In this document: in pieces, positions 32,706 to 45,177 of the stretch
How positions within the stretch are numbered: the first letter of the stretch is position 1
Layout: each line of letters begins with the position of its first letter
Source: Gongronella butleri
Lineage: Eukaryota > Mucoromycota > Mucoromycetes > Mucorales > Cunninghamellaceae
DNA length: 64,000 bases
Reading direction: 5' to 3'
Assembly (NCBI GenBank): GCA_025201375.1
Contig: JAIWZP010000062.1
Location: 62,001 to 126,000 of the forward strand
Notes under the pieces: model-generated
What the model was told of the DNA's origin: nothing
The model's input: only the letters and a program-made list of their open reading frames with translations
Database searches by the model: none
Translations under genes and position numbers: made by a program

Positions 32706-33493
32706 GCTCGGGGCGCGCCGCGCGCTTCTCTCTTTTTCTCTCTTTTCCTTTTTTTTAAAAAAAAGTTATGCGGGAACGTACCTGACAGCTTTCATCATTT
32801 AGCCAGGCACAGTATGTTGTTCACACGCTCAGGAAAATAAAAAACGACGAAAAGTGCCCGCGTCGTCGGCCATGCTCCCCCCCCCAAATTGCTCAAAACC
32901 CGGGCAAGTCGGCTTGTCCATTTTAATTACACGACAAATCAAGGTTGCGGCCCTCCCGCGCGCCCTCCCAGCATGGGTGACACAAGATGCGCACGTCAAA
33001 GCTTGAGCTAGAGATTTGAGTGTGGTGCACGTCCATTCATGCGATATTGCGTACAATGATACGTAAAAAGTGATTTTTTTTATTTAATGTACCAAATCGC
33101 GCTCGCGTTGGCCATCTCGTCCCATGGGCTCATGCCAGTAAGAGACAAACACGTCGATCCTTCTTTTTTTTCCAGCTTCCGGGGCAGCAATGAGCATCCG
33201 GAGAATAATTTTGAGCACAGCTTTCTGCAGAATTAAAGTTTGAGCGAGAAAAATGTCCAATCTGGGGAAAAGCCGTACCTGTTGGTCTCCCAGTGCGGGG
33301 GTGAATCACATGCCCCGGGCGGTAGTCCATGGCCTATTGCAGGTTGATTCTCCGCCAAAGTGGGACAAGAAAAGGCCAAAACCTTGTGGAGAAAAACAGC
33401 GGCTCGTCCTAAAAAAAAAAAGGGGGGGCGTGGCGGGCTGCTCCTTCCATTCGCTCTTCCTTGTTCCACATTTTGTGACAAAAAAAAATTACC
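32706..33493. other. Intergenic region upstream of the GH31 gene
   Basis: No supported gene on either strand. Contains pyrimidine-rich DNA at 32729-32755 and a 12-base A run at 33411. Likely promoter of the glycosidase. Confidence 0.55.
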
Positions 33494-36254
33494 ATGCGTC
33501 AGCTCGTTTCTGATCAATTCACATTTAAGCAAGAACAAAAGCATCCCTTGTGCTTTGTCAATGCGCAGCAACACGAGGTGCGCATCTATGTGCTTGGCGA
33601 CACGCTTTTCCGCGTGGGTTATGCGGTGACGCCGGCCGAGTGCCAAGCGCTCGACGATTATGAAGCGCTGCAGGGGATCAATGCTGATACTCCGGCGGCA
33701 TTCACAGTGTCGCAGCAGCAAAAGGAGGGAATTGACACGGTGATCATCGATACCAAGGCACTGCACGTGCAAATCTCGCTGAATCCATTTGCAATTGCGT
33801 GGTTTGATGCCAATGACAAGGAAAGCGAGGACGACGCGTGGATTGCCAAGGATTTGGCATACCGCAGTTATTGCCACGACCCCAAGTTTGGCACACGATG
33901 GCATTATCAGCAGCAGCCCGTGGACGCGTTCCTGTACGGCCTAGGTGAGCGCACGGGCAAGCTCAATCTCGCTCGCCGCCGCTTCCGTCTTGAGCGCACC
34001 GACGCCATGGGCTACGACGCGACAAAACAAGACCCATTGTACAAGTTTAGCCCTTTTTACCTTGGTCTGCCCCGAGCCAACAACACGGCGCGCGCCTATG
34101 GCATCTACTATCATCAAATGGGCCAAACCACACTCGACTTGGGCTCGGAAAAGGATGCGGTAAGTCGATTTTTGATGTCAAAACGTGAAAAAGGGACCCC
34201 TTTTTGTGTTTTTTTTTTTTTGCCTGTTTTTGCCATTGTAGCACATGATCATGCATGGAAATAGCCATTGGCGGAAAAACTGACGCCTCTTTTTTTTTTT
34301 GTGTTGCAGATGTGGGGCAATTATTCGTACTACACAAATGAAGGAGGTCCATTGATGTACTCGATGATTTACGGCCCATCCGTGCCTTCTGTGGTGCGTG
34401 CACTCCATGAGTATCTCGGTGGCTATGAATTGATGCCCAAGGCGATGTTTGGCTACTTGGCGTCGGCCATGGGGTACGCGGAGAGTGAAGATGCTCAGGA
34501 GCGGCTAACCAAGTTCGTGTCTGACTGTCGAGACGTGTACGACATTCCATGCGACGGCATGCACTTGTCATCAGGCTACACGGTGGATCCGGCAGGCGAC
34601 CGGTGCGTTTTTACGTGGAATAAGACGCGATTTCCCGATCCTGCCGGTTTGGCCAAGCTGTACAAGGACAATGGCATGCGCCTGATCGCCAACATCAAGC
34701 CATGGTTGCTTACGACACATCCGGATTACAAGGAAATGGAGGCACAGCACGGTCTGGTGTGGCAGCCGCCCGAAGATGGGGTCAATGGCAAGCCCGCGAC
34801 GCTTTGGCAATGGCGCGCCGGCGCAAATACCAAGGGTCTTGCGAGCTACATTGATTTCACAAGCAAAGCTGGCTACGATTACTGGCGCAATAAGGCAACA
34901 TCGCAGCTCTTGGAGCTCGGATACGACATGTGGGTGGACAACAATGAATTCACGCTGATGGACGAGGCGCAATCGTTCAAAAATCAGATCAATTGGACGC
35001 AATACCCGCGCAACATGAAGGCCGACTATGAATTGTCCATTGCAAGCCGCGAGCGCGCCGGAATCGAACTCGGCATCTGCAACGTGCCCTCGCCTATCCA
35101 GACCGCGCTCATGATCCAGTCATCCTACGACGCGGCGCGTGCACATCAGCCCAATGAGCGTGTTTGCCTCGTGACGCGTTCGTCCGTGCCATTTGCACAA
35201 AAGCTCGTTGCACACACGTGGAGCGGCGACAATTACACGTCTTGGGACACCGTCGCGTACAACATCCCCATGGGCACCGGCGCGTGCCTGTCGGGCATGC
35301 CTGCAGGCTATGGTCACGACATCAGCGGCTTTGCGGGGCCAAAATGCCCGCCTGAAATGCTCATTCGATGGGTTCAGCAAGGTATCACGTGGACACGCTG
35401 CTGCATTCATTCCTACAAGCCCGAAGGCTCTTTAACCGAGCCTTGGATGGTAAAAAAAAAAAAAAAAAAAATTGCGACGTGTTTCGCTCATTGTTGTACC
35501 TTTTTTTAATTAGTATCCCGAAGCCCTTCCTGTGATTCGCAAGGCACTCAAGTGGCGTTACGAATTCATCCCCTATTTGTATTCCGTGTACGTCACCAGC
35601 GCGTTCCGCAACAAACAACCTGTGGTTCGTCCCACCTTTTATGATCATCAACACGATTTCAACACGTTTGAGCAAAATTTCGAGTTTATGCTTGGCCAGG
35701 ATGTGCTGGTGGCACCCGTATACGAGCCTGGCGTCCATACGCGCACGACGTACCTCCCCGCCGTGGACAATGGTTGGTATCACTATCAGACGGGCCAGTT
35801 TTATGAGGGTGGCAGCGACGCCACGGTGCCGTCCACGCTCGAGGACCACGTATCGCCCTTGTTCATCAAGGCCGGCGCGCTCCTGTGCTTTGGCAAGACC
35901 ATGAAGCATGTCAATGCCGAAAAGGACGACGAGCGACGCGTCGTTGTGTACCCTGCCGCTGGAAAATCCAAACGCACGTCCTTGACCATCATCGAGGATG
36001 ACGGCACGACCCTCGACCACGAGCGCGATGGCAAATACACAGAAATCGAAGTCTGGATGGAGTCGGATGCCGAAACCATCACCATTGGTGTCGACATTGT
36101 GCACAACGAATATAAAATTGCCTACGACACGATTTACCTCGCGTGCCCCGTGCCGACGGAGAAGAGAACCATTGTCATTGCCGACCAGAACAAGGCTGCT
36201 GGCACCACGACGCTTTCGGATGACCAAAAATACATTGCCATTGCCCTTCCATAG
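33494..36254 (+). CDS. Glycoside hydrolase family 31 enzyme, probably cytosolic
   Basis: Three exons: 33494-34159, 34310-35449 and 35514-36254 (848 aa). The N-terminal beta domain contains YGLGERTGKLNLARRRFRL. The TIM barrel holds GYDMWVDNNEF, where Asp432 sits at the GH31 nucleophile position, and HTWSGDNYTSWD, where Asp529 sits at the acid/base position. RCCIHSYKP and YEFIPYLYSVY are further family blocks. The C-terminal beta domains include GQDVLVAPVYEPG. GH31 enzymes are retaining alpha-glucosidases, alpha-xylosidases or, in some fungi and algae, alpha-glucan lyases; which applies cannot be read here. There is no signal peptide (MRQLVSDQFTFKQ), unlike secreted fungal alpha-glucosidases. 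The first intron, 150 bp, is long for this window. Confidence 0.92.
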
Positions 36255-36258
36255 ACTG

Positions 36259-36264
36259 AATAAA
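36259..36264 (+). terminator. Poly(A) signal of the GH31 gene
   Basis: AATAAA five bases after the stop codon; unusually close. Confidence 0.55.
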
Positions 36265-37941
36265 ATGCTTGATTCCGTTTGTTTCTCTTTTTCTTTATGT
36301 TGCTTACGTGTCATTTAGCAAATTAACGCGTTTGAGACATCCAGCTAGACTTTGACCGCAGGAAGACGATGAACTAGAAGAAGAAAAATGTTCTCAATTG
36401 ACCGGTTGGCTCAAAAAATTCGCAATTGAGTATCTTTTCGGTGCTTTCCGTTCTTTTACGACGACTTTACAACTTACAAGGAACACATGCGTATTGAGCC
36501 AAGGGCACACGTCTTGTCGTTCAATAGCCGCACACTGGCGGCGCTGTACTCATTAGATGACGCGTAATGATGCTTTTTTCAAATTTGCGAATTTTCCTGG
36601 GGGTACAGTCGAAGATTTTAAAATGAAATACGAGGTTCTCAGAATGCTACACCATTCAACCACATGGTACGCACACCACATTTATCGACAAAAATTCAAT
36701 AAAAACGTGGGATGAATCAACTGGTTGACGCGTAAACGGAATTTTCTCCGTTTTTGACTTTCAGAGCCATCTCGACGAAAATCGGCTGCAGAGCCTGGAA
36801 AAAGGGATCATCAGAAATAGTGTAGCTAGCTGCGCACGTGGCCATTGGTGATCAATGAAAAAATGATTTCTTGGTATTTTTTACACAGTTTCAAAATCAT
36901 ATATAATTTTCGACACGTGATAAACCGCGTCAAAGGTCTAGTTACGCGCGCCTGATCCTAATCAAATCCATGCAACTGGTGTCTCTCTTGCTAATGGACG
37001 CGTCGGCGTGGCTCTACGACGCGCTTGTGTCGCACTATTCGCTCGTGAATTAAAATCTAAAATCGCTCGTCGCTCCTTACCCAACAATTGGGGCGCCTAG
37101 TTTTTACCCCCTTTTTCGCGGCTATTCCGTGCTGCGTTCCTTTTTGACAAGTTTGGCGGATTTCTGAGACCCCATTTTCCAATTGCTGGTTCGGCGGCTC
37201 GTCGTGGCTGTTTTTTTATTTGCGCGTGGCGCGCCTCCTAACGATTTTGTACTGTACAGCTACCGCTGCACTCTGGTGTGCTTTTCTAGCTCCATGTTTC
37301 CCTTTGACGCGTTTTGGAGGGGACTATGATAGAATACTTTCTGACAATGAATTGATTTTACGGATTTTCTTAAAAATGGCCTGTTTTTCCATACCGCATC
37401 CACCGAAATTCAGTGAAACCGCGTCGAGCGACGTGACACGGCTACGACACGTCAAGTCATGCCAACCGCCGCCGGTGTTTTCTCTGGCTCTTGTCGAGCA
37501 AATCGCGTTTGAAATTTTTAGTAAAACATTTTTATCGTGCAAATGTCACCCATCCGAATGCTCATGAGCAGACAAAATGAAGTTTGAGGGCGCCTCTTTA
37601 CAGCGCACACTAATGTCACGCATTTCACCTCAGCAAATTCGTGAGCAATCACTAAAATTAGACAAGATTTCGCGTCACCGGCCAAATTGAACGCCGTCTT
37701 TTTTTCCATTTTGCGCAACATATTTACGCAATTGACCATTCATTACTAAGAATTGACGCGCTGTCTCTGTGCAAAAGCTGTCATTTGGAGCATTGACCGG
37801 AGAGATTTGTCCAGAACACCTGCCTTTTTCACTCGATAGTCGACAGCGGACTTTGAAACCACATGGATTGGAGGCCCACTTGGGCACCGCATTTGCATTT
37901 TTGCTCTTTGCTTTGTGCTCTTTTTCTTTCGATCCACGGTC
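36265..37941. other. Gene-free interval of about 1.7 kb between GH31 and CWC27
   Basis: No supported gene. A dispersed repeat fragment occupies about 36600-37080 (separate entry). The 37230-37560 frame of 115 codons lacks any motif. T-rich DNA before 37942 probably belongs to the CWC27 promoter. Confidence 0.6.
36600..37080 (+). repeat. Dispersed repeat fragment, copy C
   Basis: Related to 6690-7150 along its length (ACCATTCAACCACATGGTA, CTCGACGAAAATCG, CGTGATAAACCGCGTCA, ATGCAACTGGTGTCTCTC, then GCTAATGGACGCG) and in its first half to 22690-22870. Same orientation in all three. No coding capacity; limits approximate. Confidence 0.75.
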
Positions 37942-40020
37942 ATGTCGAACATTTATGCGCTTGAGCCGTATACCACGTAGGTTTCCAAGCGATCACGCGC
38001 GTTTTTCTCAATTTCTGAGCGTGTGTGTGTGCATGGATTTGAGTGAGGACCTGATTGCGTGTTTCTTTTTTCTAGTGGCAAGGTGATTCTCAAGACGACC
38101 AAGGGCGATGTCGAGATTGAATTATGGGGCAAGGAGGCGCCCAAGGCGACGCGCAATTTTATCCAGCTGTGCATGGAAGGCTACTATGACAATACCATCT
38201 TTCATCGCATTGTGCCCGGCTTTATCGTGCAGGGCGGCGATCCCACAGGCACCGGCTTTGGTAAAGAATTGGGCGAGAAGGCACGAAAAAGGGCTAAAAA
38301 CGAGATATTTTTTTTGGCTGACCTCAACTCTGCTCCTTTTTGCGCCTAGGTGGTGAATCGATTTACGAGGATGGCGAGTTTCCAGACGAGTTTCATTCGC
38401 GACTGCGTTTCAATCGGCGTGGCCTTGTGGGTATGGCCAACACGGGGCAAAACGACAATGGCAGCCAATTTTTCATCACGCTGGACCGCGCCGACGAGCT
38501 GACAAAGAGCCATACGGTGTTTGGCAGGGTAAAGAGCATCGCGCATTTGGACGCGACGCGTCCGAGGACACCCATTGGAAATAGTTTGGGGCTCATGGGA
38601 CTCTTTTATTTTTTATTTTTAATGATGTAGATAGCGGGCGACACGCTTTTCAACGTGATGAAGATGGCGGAATTGGAGATTGACAAGAACAACCGGCCAC
38701 TGTACCCGCCCAAGATCAAGTCCACCGAGGTGGTGATCAACCCGTTTGACGACATAGTGCCGCGCATTTCGAAAAAGGAATTGCTTGCGCAGCAGGAACG
38801 CGAGCGCCAACTCGCCGAGGCGGCCAAGCCAAAGAAGGTCAAAAAAGAGAAAAAGTAAGTTGCCGGGTGCGCAGCCTCTGTGATCCATTGGAAAAAACCG
38901 CGGCTCACCTTGTTTTTACATAAATCCAGGCGCCTGAATTTGCTTTCGTTTGGCGAGGAGGCCGAGGAGCTGTCTCCAGATGCGGCGCCCAAGAAAAAAA
39001 TGAAGAGTGCGCACGACGACATGGACGGTCCGGCAGCAGCGGCGGTGCCATTGCCACCAGCCATTGACGACGAACTCGTGAAATTGCGCCAAAAGCAAGA
39101 ACAACAGAAAAAAGAGGACGAAATCCCGTCAAAGCCAGCCGCCGCGCCCGCCAAAAAAGAAGCCAAGGTGGCATCCTCCAAGACGGACGCGCCCAAGCCC
39201 ATGTACAATCATACAAAAAGAGAGTAATGAGATGCGAATGTTCATGGCTGTTTTTTTTTAACGTGTTTAGGTCTGCCAAGGAGCAAATTGCGCAGCTAAA
39301 GAGCGACATCAGGCAGATTTCCAAGGTGACGCCCAAGGAGGAGGAGGACAAGGGCAAAAAGGTGTCGTTGGTCCAACAACAGCGCGAGTTGTATGCGCAA
39401 TCTGGCAAAATCACGGTTGGAGGGCTCAAGGGGCGCAAGCGCAAGGGCAAGACGGAAGCAGATGTAAGGCTTTTTTTTTTGAGAGAGAGAGAGAGAGCAC
39501 AGGGGGTCGATTGGAGATGGCATTGACCCCTTTTTTCGAATAGACCATGGCGCGCCTTTTGGCGTTTGAGGACAAGCTGTCGTCAACCAAGGAGGCGGCA
39601 CCGCTCCAGAAAAAAGAGCTTGGCCGTTGCGAATTGCACGATATTCCGGGCTGCGAGTCGTGCTTTAGCAATGTCGAGGACATGTACGCCGAGGACGACG
39701 ACTCGGACGCCTGGATGGCACACAAACTCGTGTTTGACAAGGATCTCAAGGGCAAGGATCTGATGCAGCGCAAAGAGACGGTCGACGACTATTTGGTGAT
39801 CGACCCGCTCGACAAGAGCCAGGCACAGCAACAGCAGATAGACGCGTCGTCGACTTCAAGACGCGATGGCGGCAGCCGGCAACGCTACGATGATCGTGGA
39901 CGCGATGATCGACGCGATCGACGCGACCGACGACGCGACGACGACGACGACTATCGCCGGAAGCGTCGCCACGACGATTATGATGACAGGCATCACCGCT
40001 CGAGCCATCGGCGTGATTAA
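37942..40020 (+). CDS. CWC27: Spliceosome-associated cyclophilin Cwc27
   Basis: Seven exons: 37942-37976, 38076-38260, 38350-38528, 38631-38854, 38930-39223, 39271-39463 and 39544-40020 (528 aa). Residues 1-175 form a cyclophilin domain starting [20 protein letters not shown] and including [37 protein letters not shown] and [14 protein letters not shown]. The Trp that binds cyclosporin in active cyclophilins is Glu here (DRADEL), as in CWC27 relatives, so catalysis is probably lost. A charged, coiled tail follows. A late conserved block has [10 protein letters not shown] and [12 protein letters not shown], typical of CWC27, ending in an Arg/Asp-rich RD tail. It is known in Bact spliceosomes, partnered by CWC22/eIF4A3-type factors. 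The Cys pair in the late block is intact. Confidence 0.96.
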
Positions 40021-40033
40021 TTAATATCGAAGC

Positions 40034-40039
40034 AATAAA
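40034..40039 (+). terminator. Poly(A) signal of CWC27
   Basis: AATAAA 14 bases after the CWC27 stop. The converging BTB gene has its own signal 60 bases further on, so the two 3' ends are likely to overlap. Confidence 0.65.
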
Positions 40040-40100
40040 AAATGCATTCATTCCCCTTTAAAAAGTGCCCTTTGTTGCAGCGAATCGTCTTTTTTTCACT

Positions 40101-40106
40101 TTTATT
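40101..40106 (-). terminator. Poly(A) signal of the BTB gene
   Basis: TTTATT on the plus strand (AATAAA on the minus), 35 bases past the proposed BTB stop at 40141. Confidence 0.55.
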
Positions 40107-40140
40107 GAGACAAAAATAGGTGACGGCGAGCCGTCGAAGA

Positions 40141-42281
40141 TTAAACATGACCCAAAACGACAGAGAAGCGCAGGGTATGGTCATGGGGAATGGTTTCGGG
40201 CGATGACGACGAAGAAACAGACAGGCGACCTATGCCTTGTGTCAGATGATCAGGCGACGACGACACCGACGCGACTGGGTCCGTCTGTTGGCAGCACAAC
40301 ACCGTGCTGCGCCAGCCCTAGTGCGTCATGGATAACAAAAAAAAAAAAAAAAGTACCATGTAAATATAAAAAATCACGTTTTTGCCATTAAACAGCCAAT
40401 TTTTTTTGTTTCTTACCCAACTCTGCAAGTGCGAAAAGTCGTCAGGGACGCTTTGGAAGAGCGTGAGCGTATGTTTTGGCGAGGGTGAGCAGATTTTAAA
40501 CCATGTCTTGGTCACTTTGCGGCGGTCGACGTATTGTGAGAGGCTGGACGACTGCGCGTCGATGATGGCTTGACGGTGCAGATACACGCCCAATTGCGGC
40601 GAGCCCTTGCGCTGCGATTTGGTCTTTTGAATGTACATATTCCACAGGGAGCTGCGTAAAAACAAGAAAATAAGGCTTTTTTTTCGGTCCATGTTGCGCG
40701 TTTTACCCTGCATAAAAGACGGGTTTGGAATAGACGCGGATATGGCGTTTTAGCGACGACAGGTCGTGGAACTCGACGCTAAAGCGGAAGGGTGGGTATT
40801 CGCTGTAAGTTGGGCCGTTGGCTGGCAAATGCGACAATGAGATGAAGCCCGTGGTATCATGCGACGGGATCGAGTATAGCGGAGCTGTAGGCGGGCTGTG
40901 CTTGCTGTTTGAGGAGCTGCTTGTACTCGGGCTCGGACTGCCGGTGCTGCTGCCACTGCTTTTAGGCGCCAATGGCTCGTTAACATCCACAGACGCGGCC
41001 GACGCATGCGCTGAAGCGGGCATTGAAGGCGCAGTTTGCTGTTTTGCGTCCTGTTCGTCTTCGGATGCTTCAATGGCGGCATTGGTGGGGTGTGGCGGCG
41101 TAGGATTGCCTTGCTCATCGCATGAAAGATGCAATTGATGCGCGCCAGGCTCGGCAGCCTCGATTTTTGACCGAAAGAGGGTCTGAAGCCACAGTGCGTC
41201 CTTTATCAGATTATCGGGCACGAGTGGATGGCCGTCCACGGGGTTGATGTCGCTTCGGATCGTGCAAAGTTGATTAAACGACATGTGGATGTAATAGACG
41301 CCCTGGCAAATGGTCTGATGCAGCACCAATTGGTCGCTCGTATGTGTGTCAAGAGCGTGCTTGTGCCGAAATTGGATGATCCGCTCCAGCCAACGATAGC
41401 GCTCGTATTCGCTGCAAATAAAAAAAAAAGATGAAAATCAGCAAAAAAACCGCTACGCGACGCGTCTCTTTCGTCCTTTTTTTGCTTTTTTTCGCGTTGC
41501 GTCCGGTTCAATTGACTTGCCTTGGCACCCAAAAGGCATCTGAGAGCACGAGTTTTTTTATCCAAGGCGGCGGGATATTAGCGAGCAGGTGGATGGGCAG
41601 ATCGTAAGCTTCGCGGCACAAATAGGCAAAGATGCCATCGCACAGGCGATCCGAGCCATAGACAACGTGGGCGTCGGCGAAGCAAAGATAATCGACAAAG
41701 GTTGTTTCGCCGAGAGTGTCAAGCATATGGACGACGCACAGCTCAGCGAGGCCGTCCATGTGGAAAAACGAGCATGTCGCGAGCCGTTCGCATGCATTGG
41801 CGGAATCAATGTCGAGCGGATCCCACGGCTTGCCATACAGACTCGCGAGGATGAATTCAAACGAGTCCTCTGTAATAAAACGATGATCTTCAAAGTGCAG
41901 CGTCACGTCCGATTGCTCCAAGGCGGTGGATTCCTTGAAGCCGCCGCGGATCATTGCCTGGAAATAGGGGTTTTGGTCGAGCACCAGTCTGTGCAAGCGA
42001 TAATTACCCTGCCATGCAGGCACACGTACAATAATGTCGCTGCCAAGCCCTTCGAGCAGCCCGCGTCTGTAAATATGTTGCGAAAACGTCAATGCTTGTT
42101 GTTGGTGATCATTTTGCGCTTGTGCACTCGTGAGCGCCGCGCCCGTCGACGAAGTGCCCGAATGAGGAGCCGACACGCGCTCAACCATTTGAAAATACCA
42201 GTGCGACTGGCCGTCCTGGCTCTGCGTGACCTTGTCCGACTCGCCTGCCGCGCGGCGCCACGAAGAGGACACTTCTAGCAT
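40141..42281 (-). CDS. BTB/POZ-domain protein
   Basis: Four exons on the minus strand: 42281-41521, 41411-40707, 40651-40417 and 40317-40141 (625 aa). The BTB fold lies at about 75-190: SDIIVRVPAWQGNYRLHRLV, LDQNPYFQAMIRGGFKES, VTLHFEDHRFITEDSFEFIL and LYGKPWDPLDID. A BACK-like helical part follows (LCVVHMLDTLGETTFVDYL). After a Ser/Pro-rich linker comes a second conserved-looking block, FRFSVEFHDLSSLKRHI and WNMYIQKTKSQRKGSPQLGV. BTB proteins often link substrates to Cullin-3 ligases; the target is unknown. Intron 1 seems to use a GC donor (AG|GCAAGT at 41520). The last exon (59 codons) is less certain: an alternative acceptor 10 bases downstream also gives a short open end. Confidence 0.82.
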
Positions 42282-42501
42282 GTAAGATAAAAGGGAGTGA
42301 AGAAGAAGAACAAATAAAGAAAAAGGGACAAGTAAACAAAAAAAGAAAAGAGAAAAGGGAAGAGAAAAAGGGCGCCCTGACCGACCCTTCCCCAATTTTT
42401 ATGCCGCTGAACGTTGGGTGACACAAAAAAAAAGGGGAGCAAAAATTGAGCACGCGGGTTGGCCCAGCGCCCCGTTCAGTCTAGTATTGTATTCAATATT
42501 T

Positions 42502-42507
42502 TTTATT
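42502..42507 (-). terminator. Poly(A) signal of the kinase gene
   Basis: TTTATT on the plus strand (AATAAA on the minus) 14 bases beyond the kinase stop codon. Confidence 0.55.
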
Positions 42508-42520
42508 GGTTTGATGCTTT

Positions 42521-45140
42521 TTACGGCTTGTCTGCGCGTAGCCTGTCCAATTCCTTGCGCAATTGCTCGTTTTCTTTTTGCAATTGAGCATTCTCCTTGT
42601 TGACATGCTGAAGCTGCTGCTCAAGGTACGTCTACAAGAAAAAGAGAAAATAAAAAGGCACGGGGTCAGTTTCACATAAATTAGCTTGGATCCGGGGCGA
42701 GCAAACACATACAATGGAGACCTCATCGGCTCGCTTGGTCGGCTTGACCTGGGCAAACAGATCCACCAGGACTTGGCGCTGCGAGTCATTATAGCGCATC
42801 AATTCCTCTAATTGTTGCACCAACGTGTTGCTCTGATCGCGCAAGCCCTGGCCGCGCAGCAAGGACGACGACGGCGACGTGGCCGACGACGACACCGAGT
42901 CGTGACCTAAATATAGTGGAAAAAAAAGGTGTGTATTAAGCAAGGGCGCATGCTCATTTTTTTTTTTTGAATTTTTTTTTTTTTTTTTTTTTTTTGCAAT
43001 TTTTTTGTGATTTTTACCATCGGGTTTGCTGGTCGCGTGGTCGTGGCTGGTGGTCAGTTCAAAGCGTCCAATCTTTCTTGACTCGCTCGTCGATTGGCTG
43101 TCCTCCTTTTCCATGACGGACGACCGTGTGCGCGTCATGGGGCCAAACGAGCCGTGGTGTGAATTTTCGCGCGACAGAGGCACGCCCGCGATGCTCGACA
43201 GCGGCGGGGAGTGGCTCACCTCGAATCTTGACCTGCGATCAGCTACGACATGAAGAAAAACGCGCCATTGAGCATCACAGGTATGAGCAAAAAATGGATA
43301 AACTCACTGTCTTGGTGCGACTCATTGAGCAAATCAGCAATGCTGGACGACGTGTCGCTTGAATTCAGAGAACGCGATTGATTGATTTGGAATCGGCCCA
43401 CCTTGATCTCACCACCATCCTGTTAAAAAAAGGAAACACGATAAGAAAAAAAGAAAAAGGGGGGGGGTTTTTTTCTTTTTTTTTTTTTTCTTTTTTTGTT
43501 TTGTTGTTGTACCTCGTCTTTGATTTCAGTCGCATCTGGGGACGAGCGCGTGGGGAGCGAGTCGCCGTCGATGACGAATCTTGATTTTTTGACAGCGGCG
43601 TCGGGGGCAATGGCGGATGGCACGGGCGGGTTCTTGACAATCACGTCACCAAAGGAGATGGCGCGCTTGGGTGGTATCGGGTCATCGTCGTGGTCAAAGT
43701 CCCATTCTTCTGTGGTCTTTGTGATGGTGATTTGCTGCCGCTGCGTGATTTTCTTTCGCGGCCGTTGCTCAAGTGGCGGCAAATCGTGCAAAATCGTCTT
43801 GACGAGGTACTCTTTGCGTTTGCTTTGTTTGAAGAACGGGTGCTGCAGCAGTTTTTCAGCCGTGGGTCTAATTTTCAGGGGGCAAGGTCAATGCATGAGT
43901 TGCTGCAAAAGGGTCATTTTGTGATTTTTCTAACCTTTTCTCGGGATCCTTGACCAGACAGGTATCAATCATGTCCTTGAACACTTTGGAATACTTGTGC
44001 TCTGTGGCGTCACGGTCCAGGGTGGGTGGGTCGTTGGACAGTGTCATCATGAGCACCTTGAGCGGTGGCAATTTGGCAAATGGTGCGTGGCCCGTGGCAA
44101 GCTCGATGGCCGTGATGCCAAAGCTCCAAATGTCCGCCTTGTAATCGTAGCCCGCCTGCTCCATGACCTCGGGTGCCATCCAGCATGGCTGCAAAAAAAA
44201 CGAGAGAAAAATAGAAGAAAAAAAAGGCATGGAGCGCCACTTTTTCACATTTTTTGCCCAAAAAAATTAGTCTCTTACCGTGCCGACAAAGGTTTTGCGC
44301 TTGCCGCGGTCGCCGGTTTCCATGAGCGAGCTGGACACGCCGAAATCAGCGAGCAACACCGTGCCGTCGTCATCCATCAGCAGATTGCCGGCCTTTACGT
44401 CGCGATGGATGTGTCCATTGCGATGGAAATACACCAATCCCTCGAGCGCCTGCTTTAGAATGGTGGCGATGCTCAATTCCTCCAAGCCATGTGGAAACGC
44501 CGTTTTCATGATATCAAGGCACGAGCCTGGCGAGATGAAACAAGACGCGATGAGGGTCCTTTATCTTTTTTTTTTCATTTTTCTCCTTTTTACCGCCAGC
44601 AGAAAAAGGGGTGACAATGAACAATTTGGATCCGTGGACAAAGGAACCATAAACACGCAGCACATTGGGATGCTTGGACAAGGCCATCAACGCCGTTTCT
44701 CGCTAAGAAATTTAGAAAGGGGACATTTTGAGCCATTTAAGTGGCAACAATGAGGTCTTTTTACCCTTAGCTCGTCAATTTGATTGCGCTCAAACATGTC
44801 CAGATCAATCATCTTGACTGCGACACGCTTGTTCGTCGGCTTGTACAGGGCGCTGTACACGACGGCAGACGATCCGTAGCCTAAAACAAAGAAATTGAGC
44901 GTTTCCATTTGCAAAAAAAAAAAAGAGGATTCTTACCGATGGGCTGTTGCAATTCAAAGTCGTCGATATTGTTAAAGACGGGCAGCTCGTGCGAGTGTTG
45001 CGTGGGAACAGGCGTCAGCGGGTTGCCGTCGCTGGCAGGCTTATCCTTGTTGTTGGTAAGGATAGACTTGGTTGCGGACGGGCGCCGTGATAGCGGGTGG
45101 AGCTGCTCGTCGGTCAAGAGCAAGGGCGTGGGCGCCGACG

Positions 45141-45171
<31 letters not shown>

Positions 45172-45177
45172 CGTCAT
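42521..45177 (-). CDS. STE20-family kinase of the GCK-VI/OSR1-SPAK type
   Basis: Ten exons on the minus strand: 45177-44937, 44880-44765, 44702-44594, 44526-44279, 44188-43935, 43867-43513, 43419-43308, 43242-43018, 42906-42713 and 42631-42521 (654 aa). A polyQ start (10 Gln) leads to a kinase domain at about 70-330: [11 protein letters not shown] (Gly loop), VAVKMIDLD (ATP Lys), [12 protein letters not shown] (catalytic Asp), LADFGVS (Mg-binding) and [22 protein letters not shown], the activation segment typical of OSR1/SPAK-type kinases. A [12 protein letters not shown] segment after the kinase resembles PF1 or WDF motifs of fungal relatives. A long Ser-rich region and a C-terminal coiled coil (about 600-650) follow; no CCT domain was seen. 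Relatives act in osmotic, polarity or septation signalling. It is divergent from CYR1 across ~1 kb. Confidence 0.92.

Noticed and set aside
40307..40317. Alternative acceptor for the last BTB exon
   Set aside because: The upstream site (40317) extends the frame by 59 codons and gives SWGWRST, which looks better than the short 20-codon alternative; not fully excluded.
45141..45176. CAG/GCT repeat as an independent repeat element
   Set aside because: It is the polyQ-coding start of the kinase gene, with only ten codons.
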